Of a stretch of DNA of 64,000 nt, positions 42,428-50,938 are shown in pieces. The stretch spans positions 62,001-126,000 of the forward strand of contig NZ_BMQK01000008.1 in NCBI RefSeq assembly GCF_014648075.1, given 5' to 3'. The number at the start of each line of letters is the position of its first letter. Position 1 is the stretch's first letter. Under the pieces are notes generated by a model. That model saw only the letters and a program-made list of their open reading frames with translations, did not search any database and was not told where the DNA came from. This DNA is from Streptomyces ruber (GTDB taxonomy: Bacteria; Actinomycetota; Actinomycetes; Streptomycetales; Streptomycetaceae). Both the position numbers and the translations under genes were made by a program.

Positions 42428-43426
42428 GTGTTGATCGGTGAGGTGGCCCGGCGGTCCGGGGTCAGTGCCCGCATGCTCAGGCACTACGAGGCGCTGGGAC
42501 TGGTGCGGCCGACGGGTCGTACCGGATCCGGTTACCGGGAGTACTCCGGCGAGGACATCCGGCGGATCTTCCATGTCGAGAGCCTGCGGTCGCTGGGGCT
42601 GTCCCTGCGTGAGGTCGGGCGCGCGCTGGACGATCCCGGTTTCGAACCGTCGGCGCTCGTCGACGACCTCGCCCGCCGGACGCGGGAACGCATCGCGGCC
42701 GAGGAGGAGCTGCTCGTACGGCTCCGCCGGATCGGTGCCGCGGAGCCCGGCGACTGGGAGGACGTCCTCCAGGTCGTCGCGCTCCTGCAGGGCCTGGGAT
42801 CGGAGAGCGCCGGGAAGCGCCAGCGCGCGGCCCTGTCCTCGGTCGGGGAGGTGCCGGTGGAAGCCCTGGTCGAGGCCGCGTTGCGGGAGACCGACACGAA
42901 CGTCGCCGGAGCCCTTCGATGGGCTCTGGCGCAAGCGGGTGAGGGCGCCTCGGCCCTGCTGGCGGAGGGCCTCGACGCACCGGTGGCCGAGGTGCGGGCA
43001 CGCGCTGTCCGGTCCATCGCCGAGATGCCGGGCGCCGAGGCGACCGCACTGCTGCGGCAGGCCCTCGCCCACTCCGACGTCGTGGTCCGCAGGTACGCCG
43101 CTCTGGCGCTCGGCGCACGGGGCGTGGCCGACGCGGTCCCGACGCTCGTCGACATGATCGTCGAGGAGGCGAACGACGTCGACGCGGCCGATGCGCTGAG
43201 CGCGCTGGCGAGTGATCCCGCGCTGGCGGACCGGATCGCCACCGGGCTCGTCGGCCACCTCGCCCACGACTCCCTCGGGCCTTCCGGACGGCGGCGGCTG
43301 GCCCAGGCGCTCGCGGACATCCCGGGGATCACCAGCTCACGTGCCCTCGCCGAGCTGTCCCGTGACGAGGACCGTGCCGTCGCGCTCACCGCGACGTACG
43401 TTCTCGCGTTGCGTGACACGCGGTAG
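42428..43426 (+). CDS. MerR-family regulator with HEAT-repeat C-terminus
   Basis: A 332-residue protein. The N-terminal MerR winged helix is LIGEVARRSGVSARMLRHYEALGLVRPTGRTGSGYREYSGEDIRRIFHV (about 2-50), followed by the dimerisation helix. Residues about 120-330 are HEAT-like repeats (for example AALREtDTN-type pairs and VRARAVRSIAEMPGAEATALLRQAL), in place of a small-molecule domain. That makes the sensing part a protein-binding scaffold. GTG 42428 begins seven bases after the preceding HEAT gene's stop codon starts, with GGAGGA upstream. The inverted repeat upstream of the first gene is the likely autoregulatory site. Confidence 0.86.
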   Translation: MLIGEVARRSGVSARMLRHYEALGLVRPTGRTGSGYREYSGEDIRRIFHVESLRSLGLSLREVGRALDDPGFEPSALVDDLARRTRERIAAEEELLVRLRRIGAAEPGDWEDVLQVVALLQGLGSESAGKRQRAALSSVGEVPVEALVEAALRETDTNVAGALRWALAQAGEGASALLAEGLDAPVAEVRARAVRSIAEMPGAEATALLRQALAHSDVVVRRYAALALGARGVADAVPTLVDMIVEEANDVDAADALSALASDPALADRIATGLVGHLAHDSLGPSGRRRLAQALADIPGITSSRALAELSRDEDRAVALTATYVLALRDTR

Positions 43427-43580
43427 CGGGTTGGTCCCCGGGGAGCGGGGAGCGGGTGCGTGACGGCCGGTTCGGTGACGCCCCGGCTGCGTCACCGGTC
43501 GCCCTGCGGACGCCGTACGCTGGCGCGGGGCTCCACGTGCCCCGACCCACCGGTCACACCCCGTACAAGGAGACCCTCCC

Positions 43581-44363
43581 GTGCTCGTCCTGCTCCCGCC
43601 CTCCGAAGGCAAGGCGCCCTCCGGCCCCGGCGCCCCCCTGGCGCTGGAGTCGCTGTCGCTGCCGGGGCTCACCCCGGCCCGCGAGGCCGTGCTCGGGGAG
43701 CTCGTCGCGCTGTGTGCCGGGGACGAGGAGAAGGCCCGGGAGGTGCTGGGGCTGAGCGACGGGCTGCGGGGCGAGGTCGCCAAGAACGCCGAGCTGAGGA
43801 CGGCGGGGGCGCGGCCCGCCGGGGAGATCTACACCGGGGTGCTGTACGACGCGCTCGGTCTCTCCTCGCTCGACGGCGCCGCCCGGCGGCGGGCGGCCGG
43901 CTCCCTGCTCGTGTTCTCCGGGTTGTGGGGGGCCGTGCGCGTGAGCGACCGGATCCCGTCCTACCGGTGTTCCATGGGTGTGAAGCTCCCCGGGCTCGGG
44001 GCGCTGGCGGCGCACTGGCGTGCGCCGATGGCGAGCGTGCTGCCCGAGGCCGCCGGGGACGGGCTCGTGCTCGATCTGCGGTCCTCCGCGTACGCGTCCG
44101 CCTGGAGGCCCAAGGGGGAGGTGGCGGAGCGGACCGCGACCGTGCGGGTGCTGCACGCGCCCACCCGGAAGGTCGTCAGTCACTTCAACAAGGCGACCAA
44201 GGGGCGGATCGTGCGCGGTCTGCTCACCGAAGGGGCCGCGCCCGCGCGTCCCGCGGAGCTCGTCGAGGCCCTGCGGGATCTTGGGTACGTCGTGGAGGCC
44301 GAGGCGCCCGCGAAGGCGGGGAAGGCCTGGGAGCTCGACGTGCTCGTGGACGAGGTCCACTGA
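43581..44363 (+). CDS. yaaA: YaaA-family (DUF328) peroxide stress response protein
   Basis: A 260-residue protein. It starts LVLLPPSEGKAP, the YaaA N-terminal signature, and has GEIYTGVLYDALGLSSLD and FSGLWGAVRVSDRIPSYRCSMGVKLPGLG, the conserved YxGxxY and RPYRLEM-like regions. The end VVSHFNKATKGRIVRGLL is the KGxxAR-like DNA-binding motif. E. coli YaaA lowers free intracellular iron and limits Fenton damage after peroxide. GTG 43581 is used. It converges on the RNase H-phosphatase gene, 12 bases apart. Confidence 0.9.
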   Translation: MLVLLPPSEGKAPSGPGAPLALESLSLPGLTPAREAVLGELVALCAGDEEKAREVLGLSDGLRGEVAKNAELRTAGARPAGEIYTGVLYDALGLSSLDGAARRRAAGSLLVFSGLWGAVRVSDRIPSYRCSMGVKLPGLGALAAHWRAPMASVLPEAAGDGLVLDLRSSAYASAWRPKGEVAERTATVRVLHAPTRKVVSHFNKATKGRIVRGLLTEGAAPARPAELVEALRDLGYVVEAEAPAKAGKAWELDVLVDEVH

Positions 44364-44375
44364 GCACGGGGCCGC

Positions 44376-45725
44376 TCAGCGCAGGTGCGACGTGTCGTTC
44401 AGCAGCCGCACCGACGCGTTGCCGTCCGCGTAGTACGCCACCGCCGACAGCGAGGCAGCCGACAGCTCCATGCGGAACAGGGCTTCCGGGGGTGCGTCGA
44501 GGGCCAGTCGTACGAGCGTCTTGATCGGCGTGACGTGGGTGACGAGCAGGACGGTGCGCCCCGCGTGGGCGGCCGTGAGCGCGTCCCTGGTGGCGGCGAC
44601 GCGCCTCGTCACGGCCGCGAAGCTCTCGCCGCCGCCGGTCGGCGCGGCGTCGGGCGAGGCGAGCCAGGCGGCCATGTCCTCGGGGTGGCGTTCGCGCACC
44701 TCCGCGAAGGTGAGCCCTTCCCAGGCGCCGAAGTCCGTCTCGCGCAGCCCGTCCTCCACCGTCACGTCGAGCCCGAGCCGGGCCGCGACGATCTCGGCGG
44801 TCTGCCGGCAGCGGGCGAGCGGCGAGGAGACGACAGCCTGGACCGTGCCGCGGGCGGCCAGGGCCGCGGCGACCCGTTCGGCCTGGTGGCGGCCCACGGC
44901 GGAGAGGGAGGGGTCGGAGCCGCCGCTGCCCGAGAAACGCTTCTGCAGGGTCAGCGGGGTCTCGCCGTGGCGCAGCAGGACGAAGGTGGCGGGCGGGCCG
45001 AGGTCGGGGGCGGGCGCGGTGGACGCCACGTTGCGCGCGGCCCGGAAATCGGCCTCCGCCCTGACCGCCGCGGGTACGGAGACGGGGCCCGGTACCCGCT
45101 CGGGTACCGCACCTGGGCCGGGTAGCGGCTCGGGTGCGGAACCTGGACCGGGTAGCGGCTCGGGTGCGGAGACCGGTCCCGGAACCGGCCCGGGTACCGA
45201 ACCTGGGCCGGGTAGCGGCTCGGGTGCGGAGACCGGTCCCGGAACCGGCCCGGACACGAGCGCGGACGCCGCCGCGTCCAGGTCCGCCGTCGACTCCGCC
45301 GGCGACCACCGTTCGCCGCGCAGCCCCGCGTCCATCGCCTCGTTGGCCAGGCGGTCGGCGTGCTTGTTCCGCGCGCGCGGGATCCACTCGTACGTCACCC
45401 GGGACGCGGGGAGGACGGACGCCGCCCGCAGGGCGAGGGACCGGAGGTCGGGGTGCTTGATCTGCCAGCGGCCCGACATCTGCTCCACGACCAGCTTGGA
45501 GTCCATGCGGACGTGCACCGAGGCGGCCGGGTCGAGTTCGCGGGCCGCCTCCAGACCGGCGAGGAGGCCGCGGTACTCCGCCACGTTGTTGGTCACGGTG
45601 CCGAGGAACCCGGCCCGCTCCGCGAGCGTCTCTCCCGTCGCCGCGTCCAGGACGACCGCGCCGTACCCCGCCGGGCCCGGGTTGCCCCGGGAACCCCCGT
45701 CGGCCTCGACGATGAACTCCGCCAC
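44376..45725 (-). CDS. Bifunctional RNase H/acid phosphatase
   Basis: A 449-residue fusion known from actinobacteria (Rv2228c type). The N-terminal RNase HI domain has the catalytic set Asp9 (FIVEADGGSRGNPG), Glu in NNVAEYRGL, Asp in HVRMDSKLVVEQ and a later Asp in NKHADRLAN. The linker of about 70 residues is a Pro/Gly/Val/Ala repeat. The C-terminal phosphoglycerate-mutase-like domain opens with ATFVLLRHGETPLTLQKRFSGSGGSDPSLSAVG, with the catalytic RHG and a second Arg-His pair (SSPLARCRQTAEI, VTHVTPIKT). The RNase part degrades RNA in RNA:DNA hybrids; the phosphatase resembles CobC alpha-ribazole phosphatase. It is downstream of the zinc-ribbon and Nif3 genes in an operon-like run. Confidence 0.93.
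   Translation of the reverse strand: MAEFIVEADGGSRGNPGPAGYGAVVLDAATGETLAERAGFLGTVTNNVAEYRGLLAGLEAARELDPAASVHVRMDSKLVVEQMSGRWQIKHPDLRSLALRAASVLPASRVTYEWIPRARNKHADRLANEAMDAGLRGERWSPAESTADLDAAASALVSGPVPGPVSAPEPLPGPGSVPGPVPGPVSAPEPLPGPGSAPEPLPGPGAVPERVPGPVSVPAAVRAEADFRAARNVASTAPAPDLGPPATFVLLRHGETPLTLQKRFSGSGGSDPSLSAVGRHQAERVAAALAARGTVQAVVSSPLARCRQTAEIVAARLGLDVTVEDGLRETDFGAWEGLTFAEVRERHPEDMAAWLASPDAAPTGGGESFAAVTRRVAATRDALTAAHAGRTVLLVTHVTPIKTLVRLALDAPPEALFRMELSAASLSAVAYYADGNASVRLLNDTSHLR
45111..45253. repeat. 60-bp tandem repeat encoding the RNase H-phosphatase linker
   Basis: A unit starting ACCTGGRCCGGGTAGCGGCT is repeated with a 60-base period, two and a half times, nearly identically. It translates to repeats of GPGSVPGPVPGPVSAPEPLP and should vary in copy number between strains. 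Confidence 0.9.
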
Positions 45726-45743
45726 CCCGTACCGCCGTATGCC

Positions 45744-46487
45744 CTAGATACCGGACTCGGCGGTGCGCACCAGGATGCGGCGGCAGTTCTCGCAGCGCAC
45801 CACCGTGTCGGGGGCGGCCGCGCGGACCTCGTTGAGCTCGGTGATCGCGAGCTCCTGACGGCAGCCCTGGCAGGTGCGCTGGTACAGCTTGGCCGCGCCG
45901 ATGCCGCCCTGCTGCTCGCGCAGCTTGTCGTAGAGCTTGAGCAGGTCGGCGGGGACGGAGCCGGCGATGACCTCGCGGTCCTTGCCGACCGCGGCGGCCT
46001 CGCCGTCGAGCTGCTCGAACGCGGCGTCCCGGCGAGCCGTCGCGTCGTCGATCTTGGCCTGGACGGAGGCGACGCGGCCGGTCAGCTCGGTCACCCGCTC
46101 CTGCGCGGACTCCCGGCGCTCCATGACCTCCAGGACGACGTCCTCCAGGTCGCCCTGCCGCTTGGCGAGGGAGGCGATCTCGCGCTGGAGGTTCTCCAGG
46201 TCCTTGGGCGAGGTGACGGCGCCGGAGTCCAGGCGCTGCTGGTCGCGGGCCGCGCGCTGGCGGACCTGGTCGACGTCCTGCTCGGCCTTGGTCTGCTCGC
46301 GGGCGCAGTCGCCCTCCTCGGTCTGCGCGGCCACCAGCAGGTCGCGCAGCTGCGTGAGGTCCTTGGTCAGCGACTCGATCTCGGCGTGCTCGGGAAGCGA
46401 CCTCCGCTTGTGGGCGAGCTGCTGCAGGCGTACGTCGAGGTCCTGCACGTCGAGGAGTCGGATCTGGTCGGCGGGCGCGGCGTTCAG
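45744..46487 (-). CDS. Coiled-coil protein with C4 zinc ribbon, probable CTG start
   Basis: About 247 residues. Residues 15-200 are one long coiled coil (QIRLLDVQDLDVRLQQLAHKRRSLPEHAEIESL and onward). The C-terminus is a C4 zinc ribbon: CQGCRQELAITELNEVRAAAPDTVVRCENCRRILVRT, with two CxxC pairs. The family (Rv2229c type) lies beside Nif3 and RNase H-phosphatase genes in actinobacteria; the exact job is unknown. The family N-terminus LNAAPADQIRLLDVQ starts at CTG 46487; there is no ATG or GTG in place. GGGAG stands seven bases upstream and the CTG overlaps the Nif3 stop as CTGA. Confidence 0.88.
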   Translation of the reverse strand: MNAAPADQIRLLDVQDLDVRLQQLAHKRRSLPEHAEIESLTKDLTQLRDLLVAAQTEEGDCAREQTKAEQDVDQVRQRAARDQQRLDSGAVTSPKDLENLQREIASLAKRQGDLEDVVLEVMERRESAQERVTELTGRVASVQAKIDDATARRDAAFEQLDGEAAAVGKDREVIAGSVPADLLKLYDKLREQQGGIGAAKLYQRTCQGCRQELAITELNEVRAAAPDTVVRCENCRRILVRTAESGI

Positions 46488-47347
46488 TTGGGGGCTCCCG
46501 GGTGATCGGTGGTGGTGGACGCCGCGTGGGCGGTCCAGGGGTCGGTGACCGTCTTGGAGACGTGGACCCGGAGGTCCCAGCCGTGGCGGTCGGAGATCTC
46601 GTCGAGCTGGGCTGCGGCCAGCTCGCACCAGGGCCACTCGGTGGCCCAGTGCGCCGCGTCGAACAGCGCGAGAGGTGTACGTGGGTCGTGTGCGCGGGCC
46701 TCCGACGCCGGGTGGTGGCGCAGGTCCGCGGTGAGGAACGCGTCGACGCCCGCGGCCCGTACGGCGTCGAAGAGGCTGTCGCCGCTGCCGCCGCTCACCG
46801 CCACCGTGCGCACGAGGGCGTCGGGGTCGCCGGCGACGCGGACGCCCTGCGCGGTCGCCGGCAGCCGCTCGGCGGCGCGGGCGGCGAACTCCCGTACGGT
46901 CAGCGGGTGCTCGAGCGCGCAGACACGGCCGAGGCCACGGCGGCCGGCGGGGTCGGTGGGGTCCGGTACGAGGGGGCGCACGACCCGCAGGTCCAGGGCG
47001 CCGGCGAGGGCGTCGCTCACTCCCGGGTCGGCGGTGTCGGCGTTGGTGTGGGCGACGTGCAGGGCGACGTCGTTCTTGATCAGGGTGTGCACGACGCGGC
47101 CCTTGAAGGTCGAGGCCGCCACCGTCGTCGTACCGCGCAGGTACAGGGGGTGGTGGGTGACCAGCAGGTCGGCGCCGAGCCGCACCGCCTCGTCCGCGAC
47201 CTCACCGACCGGGTCGACGGCGAACAGCACACGGGAGACGTCCTGGTCGGGATCGCCGCAGACCGTGCCGACCGCGTCCCATCCCTCGGCCCTATCCGGG
47301 GGCCAGAGGGCGTCGAGCGCGGCGATGACTTCAGACAGACGGGGCAC
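46484..47347 (-). CDS. Nif3-like dinuclear metal centre protein
   Basis: A 287-residue protein. LSEVIAALDALWPPDRAEGWDAVGTVCGD opens the family, with LLVTHHPLYLRGTTTVAA (metal-binding HH) and LHVAHTNADTADPGVSDALA, then ALFDAAHWATEWP with the late His and Glu ligands. These bind the two metal ions of the toroidal hexamer. The C-terminal segment has TVAVSGGSGDSLFDAVRAAGVDAFLTADLRHH. The biochemical role is debated (GTP cyclohydrolase-like or hydrolase activity). GTG 47347 is chosen, since the longer frame is low-quality. It is coupled to the zinc-ribbon gene by a CTGA overlap. Confidence 0.88.
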   Translation of the reverse strand: MPRLSEVIAALDALWPPDRAEGWDAVGTVCGDPDQDVSRVLFAVDPVGEVADEAVRLGADLLVTHHPLYLRGTTTVAASTFKGRVVHTLIKNDVALHVAHTNADTADPGVSDALAGALDLRVVRPLVPDPTDPAGRRGLGRVCALEHPLTVREFAARAAERLPATAQGVRVAGDPDALVRTVAVSGGSGDSLFDAVRAAGVDAFLTADLRHHPASEARAHDPRTPLALFDAAHWATEWPWCELAAAQLDEISDRHGWDLRVHVSKTVTDPWTAHAASTTTDHPGAPN

Positions 47348-47608
47348 GGGGAAAAGGCTACCTGCCTTCCCGCGGTGCCCCGCCGGCCGCGGGTCATGTG
47401 ACCAGCCCGGGGCCGTCCGGGGCCGTCCGGGGCCGGCTTTCGCCCGCTGTCGTGCGCGGTTCTCCCCCACCGGCGCCACCGGCAGCACACCGGCCCCTGT
47501 TTGCCCGGACGAACCGCGGCACGAACCCCCTTATGTGTGAAGAGGCTGCCTGCCGGTTCCACGCCCGTGCGTGCGAAAACTAGCGTCATGGCTGGAGGTG
47601 ACCGAACG

Positions 47609-48835
47609 ATGACGGTCAGTGAACCCCCCGGGCTCATGGCCCCCGGATGCGTGATCACCGCGGACGGGACGTACGCGGCACGCCTCGCCCGCGCCGGCGA
47701 GTCCTGGTACCCGGAGCGCTGGACCCTGGACGGCCCCGAGCCCTACGCCGTGCCACTGCCCGTGCACCAGCCGGAGGAGCCCGGCACGGAGGTGCACCCG
47801 ATGGGTGACGGACGGGTGCTGGTACACCGGGCGGCCGGCGGGCGGCACATGTTCGCGCTGCTCTATCCGACCGGCTACCCGACCGGGCCGGGCACCGGCG
47901 AGCTGCCGCTCGGCGGGGTCGAGAACCAGGACCCGTCGGCCGAGCTGCGGCTGCTGCCGCCCGCCCCGTGCGGGGAGCGCGCGTACGCCCTCGCCGTGGG
48001 CCCCCGGTCCACGGCGGTGTGGCTCGTGGTGGGCGGGCAGTTCGGGCCCGAGCAGCTGACGGAGGTCTCCGGACGGTGCTCGGGCGGGGTGTGGCTGGAC
48101 CGTACGGGACGGCTCCTCGCCCTGGACCGGACGCAGGGCGGCCGGACGAAGACGGTGGTGGTGGACCTGCAGCGGTCCGGCGAGGTCTCCCCGCTGCTGC
48201 AGATCTCCGACCACAGCGACGACCGGCTGCTGCTCGCGGACCCGTACAGCGGGCTGCTGCTGATCCGCTCGGACGCGCCGTCGCCGGGCCGCGCCCGCCT
48301 CGGCTGGGGCGTGCTGGGCAGCACGATGCCGGTCCGCTTCCCGGAGTGCCTGCGGCTGCGGGACTGCGCGGTGGCGCCGTTCGCGATCCAGCCCGGGGAG
48401 GTGCTGACCCCGGAGAGCTGTGCGGTGGCGCTGCGGATCGACAGCGCGGCCGGGAGCTGGGTGGGCGCCTGGCGGCCCGCCGAGGGCCGGGTGCATCACC
48501 TGCCGCCGCCGGAGGGGTGGCTGACCGGCGCCGGCCTGCTGACGAGGGACGGGGTGCTGTGCCTGCCGCACGCGACGCGGGCGACGCCGTGCGGGGTGTC
48601 GTGGGTGACCGTGCCGGCGGGGCCGTGCGGAGGGGCGCGGGCGGCGGGGACGGGCGGCGCGGGCCCGGAGGGCCGCACGGTCGGCGCATGCCCGGGACCG
48701 GCCTCCGCGCCGGCGCCCGGTCACGCGCCGACGGCTCCGGTCCCGGTACCCGCGGAGCCCACCGTTCCGCGGCCGGTGCCGTTGCAGGAGGCCCCGTTGC
48801 GGGGGCGGGTCGGACCGGTGGCGGCGAACAGATGA
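47609..48835 (+). CDS. Conserved hypothetical propeller-like protein
   Basis: A 408-residue protein. Repeating strand blocks such as DGRVLVHRAAGGRHMFALLYP, ERAYALAVGPRSTAVWLVVGG and SGGVWLDRTGRLLALDRTQGGRTKTVVVDL resemble the blades of a beta-propeller. The last 70 residues are Pro/Ala-rich and unstructured. No catalytic motif is evident. ATG 47609 is chosen because of GGAGGTGA upstream; ATG 47588 is also possible. No family name can be given with confidence. Confidence 0.72.
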   Translation: MTVSEPPGLMAPGCVITADGTYAARLARAGESWYPERWTLDGPEPYAVPLPVHQPEEPGTEVHPMGDGRVLVHRAAGGRHMFALLYPTGYPTGPGTGELPLGGVENQDPSAELRLLPPAPCGERAYALAVGPRSTAVWLVVGGQFGPEQLTEVSGRCSGGVWLDRTGRLLALDRTQGGRTKTVVVDLQRSGEVSPLLQISDHSDDRLLLADPYSGLLLIRSDAPSPGRARLGWGVLGSTMPVRFPECLRLRDCAVAPFAIQPGEVLTPESCAVALRIDSAAGSWVGAWRPAEGRVHHLPPPEGWLTGAGLLTRDGVLCLPHATRATPCGVSWVTVPAGPCGGARAAGTGGAGPEGRTVGACPGPASAPAPGHAPTAPVPVPAEPTVPRPVPLQEAPLRGRVGPVAANR

Positions 48836-48852
48836 GAGCGGGCCGCCGTATC

Positions 48853-48942
48853 CCTGTGGGCGGGGCGCGCGTATTCCCTCCCCTGTGGGCGGGGCGCACG
48901 TATTCCCTCCCCTGTGAGCGGGACGTACGTATCCCCTGTGGG
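48853..48942. repeat. 29-bp tandem repeats downstream of the propeller gene
   Basis: Three copies of a 29-bp unit beginning CCTGTGGGCGGGGCGC and a partial fourth, ending GTATTCCCTCC or a variant. The third copy shows four changes and the last spacing is 24 bp. No CRISPR-like structure (no unique spacers). Confidence 0.9.
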
Positions 48943-49017
48943 CCGCGTCGGAGTCGGCACCGGGCCCCGTTAAAATCACCCACCTGTACGAAAACTGCTG
49001 ATGGGGGACATTCGCAG

Positions 49018-49188
49018 ATGAGCGACACGCACATCACGGACCAGGTCCAGGGGCAGGTCCCGGACCAGGACACCAGTGCTCGCGGACGGCACCGCGGCGT
49101 GATTCGCGCCGAGGACGTCGAAGTGGCGCCGAGCGGCCGCCACCGCAAGCCGTCCGGGCAGGCCGCACCGGCCGAGTCGGCTGCCTGA
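49018..49188 (+). CDS. Small conserved hypothetical protein
   Basis: A 56-residue hydrophilic protein, MSDTHITDQVQGQVPDQDTS onward, with a strongly charged middle (RGRHRGVIRAEDVEVAPSGRHRK). It has no hydrophobic segment and looks disordered. The gene has its own strong hairpin terminator, which supports its reality. Function unknown. The 5' region contains the A-rich promoter-like segment GTTAAAATC about 50 bases upstream. Confidence 0.6.
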   Translation: MSDTHITDQVQGQVPDQDTSARGRHRGVIRAEDVEVAPSGRHRKPSGQAAPAESAA

Positions 49189-49208
49189 GACGCACGGCCT
49201 TCCGGAAC

Positions 49209-49259
49209 GGAAGCGCGTGGCCCCGCCCGTCGGTCCGACGGGCGGGGCCACGCGCTTCC
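49209..49259. terminator. Large hairpin terminator
   Basis: A perfect 23-bp stem with a five-base loop; left arm GGAAGCGCGTGGCCCCGCCC plus GTC, right arm its exact complement. It lies between the small gene and the convergent MFS gene and should serve both strands. Confidence 0.95.
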
Positions 49260-49267
49260 CCGCCCGC

Positions 49268-50707
49268 TCATTCCCCGTCCGCGCCCCGCGGCAGCCACAC
49301 CAGCATCAGCAGTGTGCCCGCGAGCAGCACGGTCCCGCCCGTACGGAACACCAGCGCGTACCCGGCCGTCAGTTCCGCCGCCGACGCCGCCTCGCCGCCC
49401 GCCGTGCGGGACGCCGCGACGGTCGACATGACGGCCAGGCCCAGTGAACCGCCCATCGTGCGCGAGGTGTTGACCAGTCCGGAGACGAGTCCGGCGTCGC
49501 CCGGTGCCGCCCCGGAGGTGGCGAGCGCCGCGAGCGGGGTCCCCGACAGACCCGCGCCCGCCATCATCAGCACGCCGGGGATCATGATGGCGGTCACGTA
49601 GGAGCCGTCAGCCGTCATCGTCGACTGCCAGCCGAACCCGGTGGCGGACACCAGCATGCCGAGGACCACGACGTGCCGCGCCCCCAGCGTCCGCATCAGC
49701 CGCGGCGCGAGCTTGGAGCCGAGGACCACCGCGAGCGAACTCGGCATCGAGGCGAGGCCGGCCTCCAGCGGGGTGTAGCCGAGCACGTTCTGCGCGTACA
49801 GCGTCACGAAGTACCACATGCAGAACGTCACCGAACCGGACAGCAGCATCGCCGCGTTCGCCGACGCCACCGACCGCAGGCGCAGCAGCTGCGGCGGCAT
49901 CAGCGGGGCCTTCGTGCGCGCCTCGACGGCGAGGAAGGCGCAGACCAGCACCAGCCCGGCGCACAGCGGTGCCCAGGCGGCCGGGGCGGCCCAGCCCTCG
50001 GCCTCCGTCTGCACGATGCCGTACGCGAGCGTGGCGAGACCGGCCGTCACCAGCACCGCGCCCGGCAGGTCGAGCCGCCGCCGGTCCCCGGCCCGGCTCT
50101 CCGTCAGCCAGCGCGCCGAGCCGGCCAGGATCACGGCGCCCACGGGCACGTTGACGAGCAGCACCCACCGCCAGTCCAGGAAGTCGACCAGGACGCCGCC
50201 GACCAGTCCGCCCGCGGCTCCGCCGCCCGCGCCGACCGCCATCCAGGTCGCTATGGCACGCGCGCGTGCCGGGCCCTGCGGTACGGCCGCGGTGAGGATC
50301 GTCAGCGTGGAGGGGGCGAGCACCGCGGCGCCCAGCCCCTGCGCGGCCCGGGCCAGGAGCAGGTGCCAGCTCTCCTGGGCGAGCCCGCCGGCCAGGGACG
50401 CCAGCGTGAAGAGGGCGAGTCCGACCAGGAACATCCGCTTGCGCCCGTACAGGTCGCCGGCCCGCCCGCCCAGCAGCATGAAGCCGGCGAAGGCGATGGT
50501 GTAGGCGTTCACCACCCACTGCAGACCCGATGCGCCGAGGCCGAGGTCGGCCCGCAGGGAGGGCAGGGCGACGTTGACGACGGACACGTCAAGGACGACG
50601 AGGAACTGACCGGAACAGGCGAGCGCCACCAGGAGCCAGGTGGGCGGTGCGGGGCGGCTGACGGACGGACGCGCGTCTTCGGCGGTGGTTCGGAGCATGG
50701 GTGTCAT
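49268..50707 (-). CDS. DHA2-family MFS drug exporter (EmrB/QacA type)
   Basis: A 479-residue 14-helix exporter. It has the family TM1 motif QFLVVLDVSVVNVALPSL, the A motif GGRAGDLYGRKRMFLVG, and antiporter motif C near GAGGGAAGGLVGGVLVDFLDWRWVLLVNVPVG. The last part (SGTPLAALATSGAAPGDAGLVSGLVNTSRTMGGSLGLAVMS) is standard. It should pump hydrophobic drugs using proton flow. ATG 50707 lies in the divergent promoter region it shares with a second MFS gene; the two are related but of different subgroups. No regulator gene stands beside it. Confidence 0.92.
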   Translation of the reverse strand: MTPMLRTTAEDARPSVSRPAPPTWLLVALACSGQFLVVLDVSVVNVALPSLRADLGLGASGLQWVVNAYTIAFAGFMLLGGRAGDLYGRKRMFLVGLALFTLASLAGGLAQESWHLLLARAAQGLGAAVLAPSTLTILTAAVPQGPARARAIATWMAVGAGGGAAGGLVGGVLVDFLDWRWVLLVNVPVGAVILAGSARWLTESRAGDRRRLDLPGAVLVTAGLATLAYGIVQTEAEGWAAPAAWAPLCAGLVLVCAFLAVEARTKAPLMPPQLLRLRSVASANAAMLLSGSVTFCMWYFVTLYAQNVLGYTPLEAGLASMPSSLAVVLGSKLAPRLMRTLGARHVVVLGMLVSATGFGWQSTMTADGSYVTAIMIPGVLMMAGAGLSGTPLAALATSGAAPGDAGLVSGLVNTSRTMGGSLGLAVMSTVAASRTAGGEAASAAELTAGYALVFRTGGTVLLAGTLLMLVWLPRGADGE

Positions 50708-50938
50708 GCTCTCAACACCCGTCGCGCGTGGCACCGGCTGCTGCCCGCAGTACTTCTGAGGGGCTGTCAGTTATTCAAGGTGAGGTCAAGATTTCGTTAG
50801 TGACTCGAAGCATCGGAATAGGGGCCTGGGTCAACGGAGTTGGGGAGGGGTGCCACCCGGGCGGACGAGCCGTGCTCCGTCCGCCCGGACGAGCCGCGCA
50901 CCCACCCACCTCACCACCCCTTCCGGAGGCCCCACCCG

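Noticed and set aside
48853..48942. A CRISPR array
   Set aside because: The 29-bp units abut directly, with no spacers of unique sequence; no cas genes are near.
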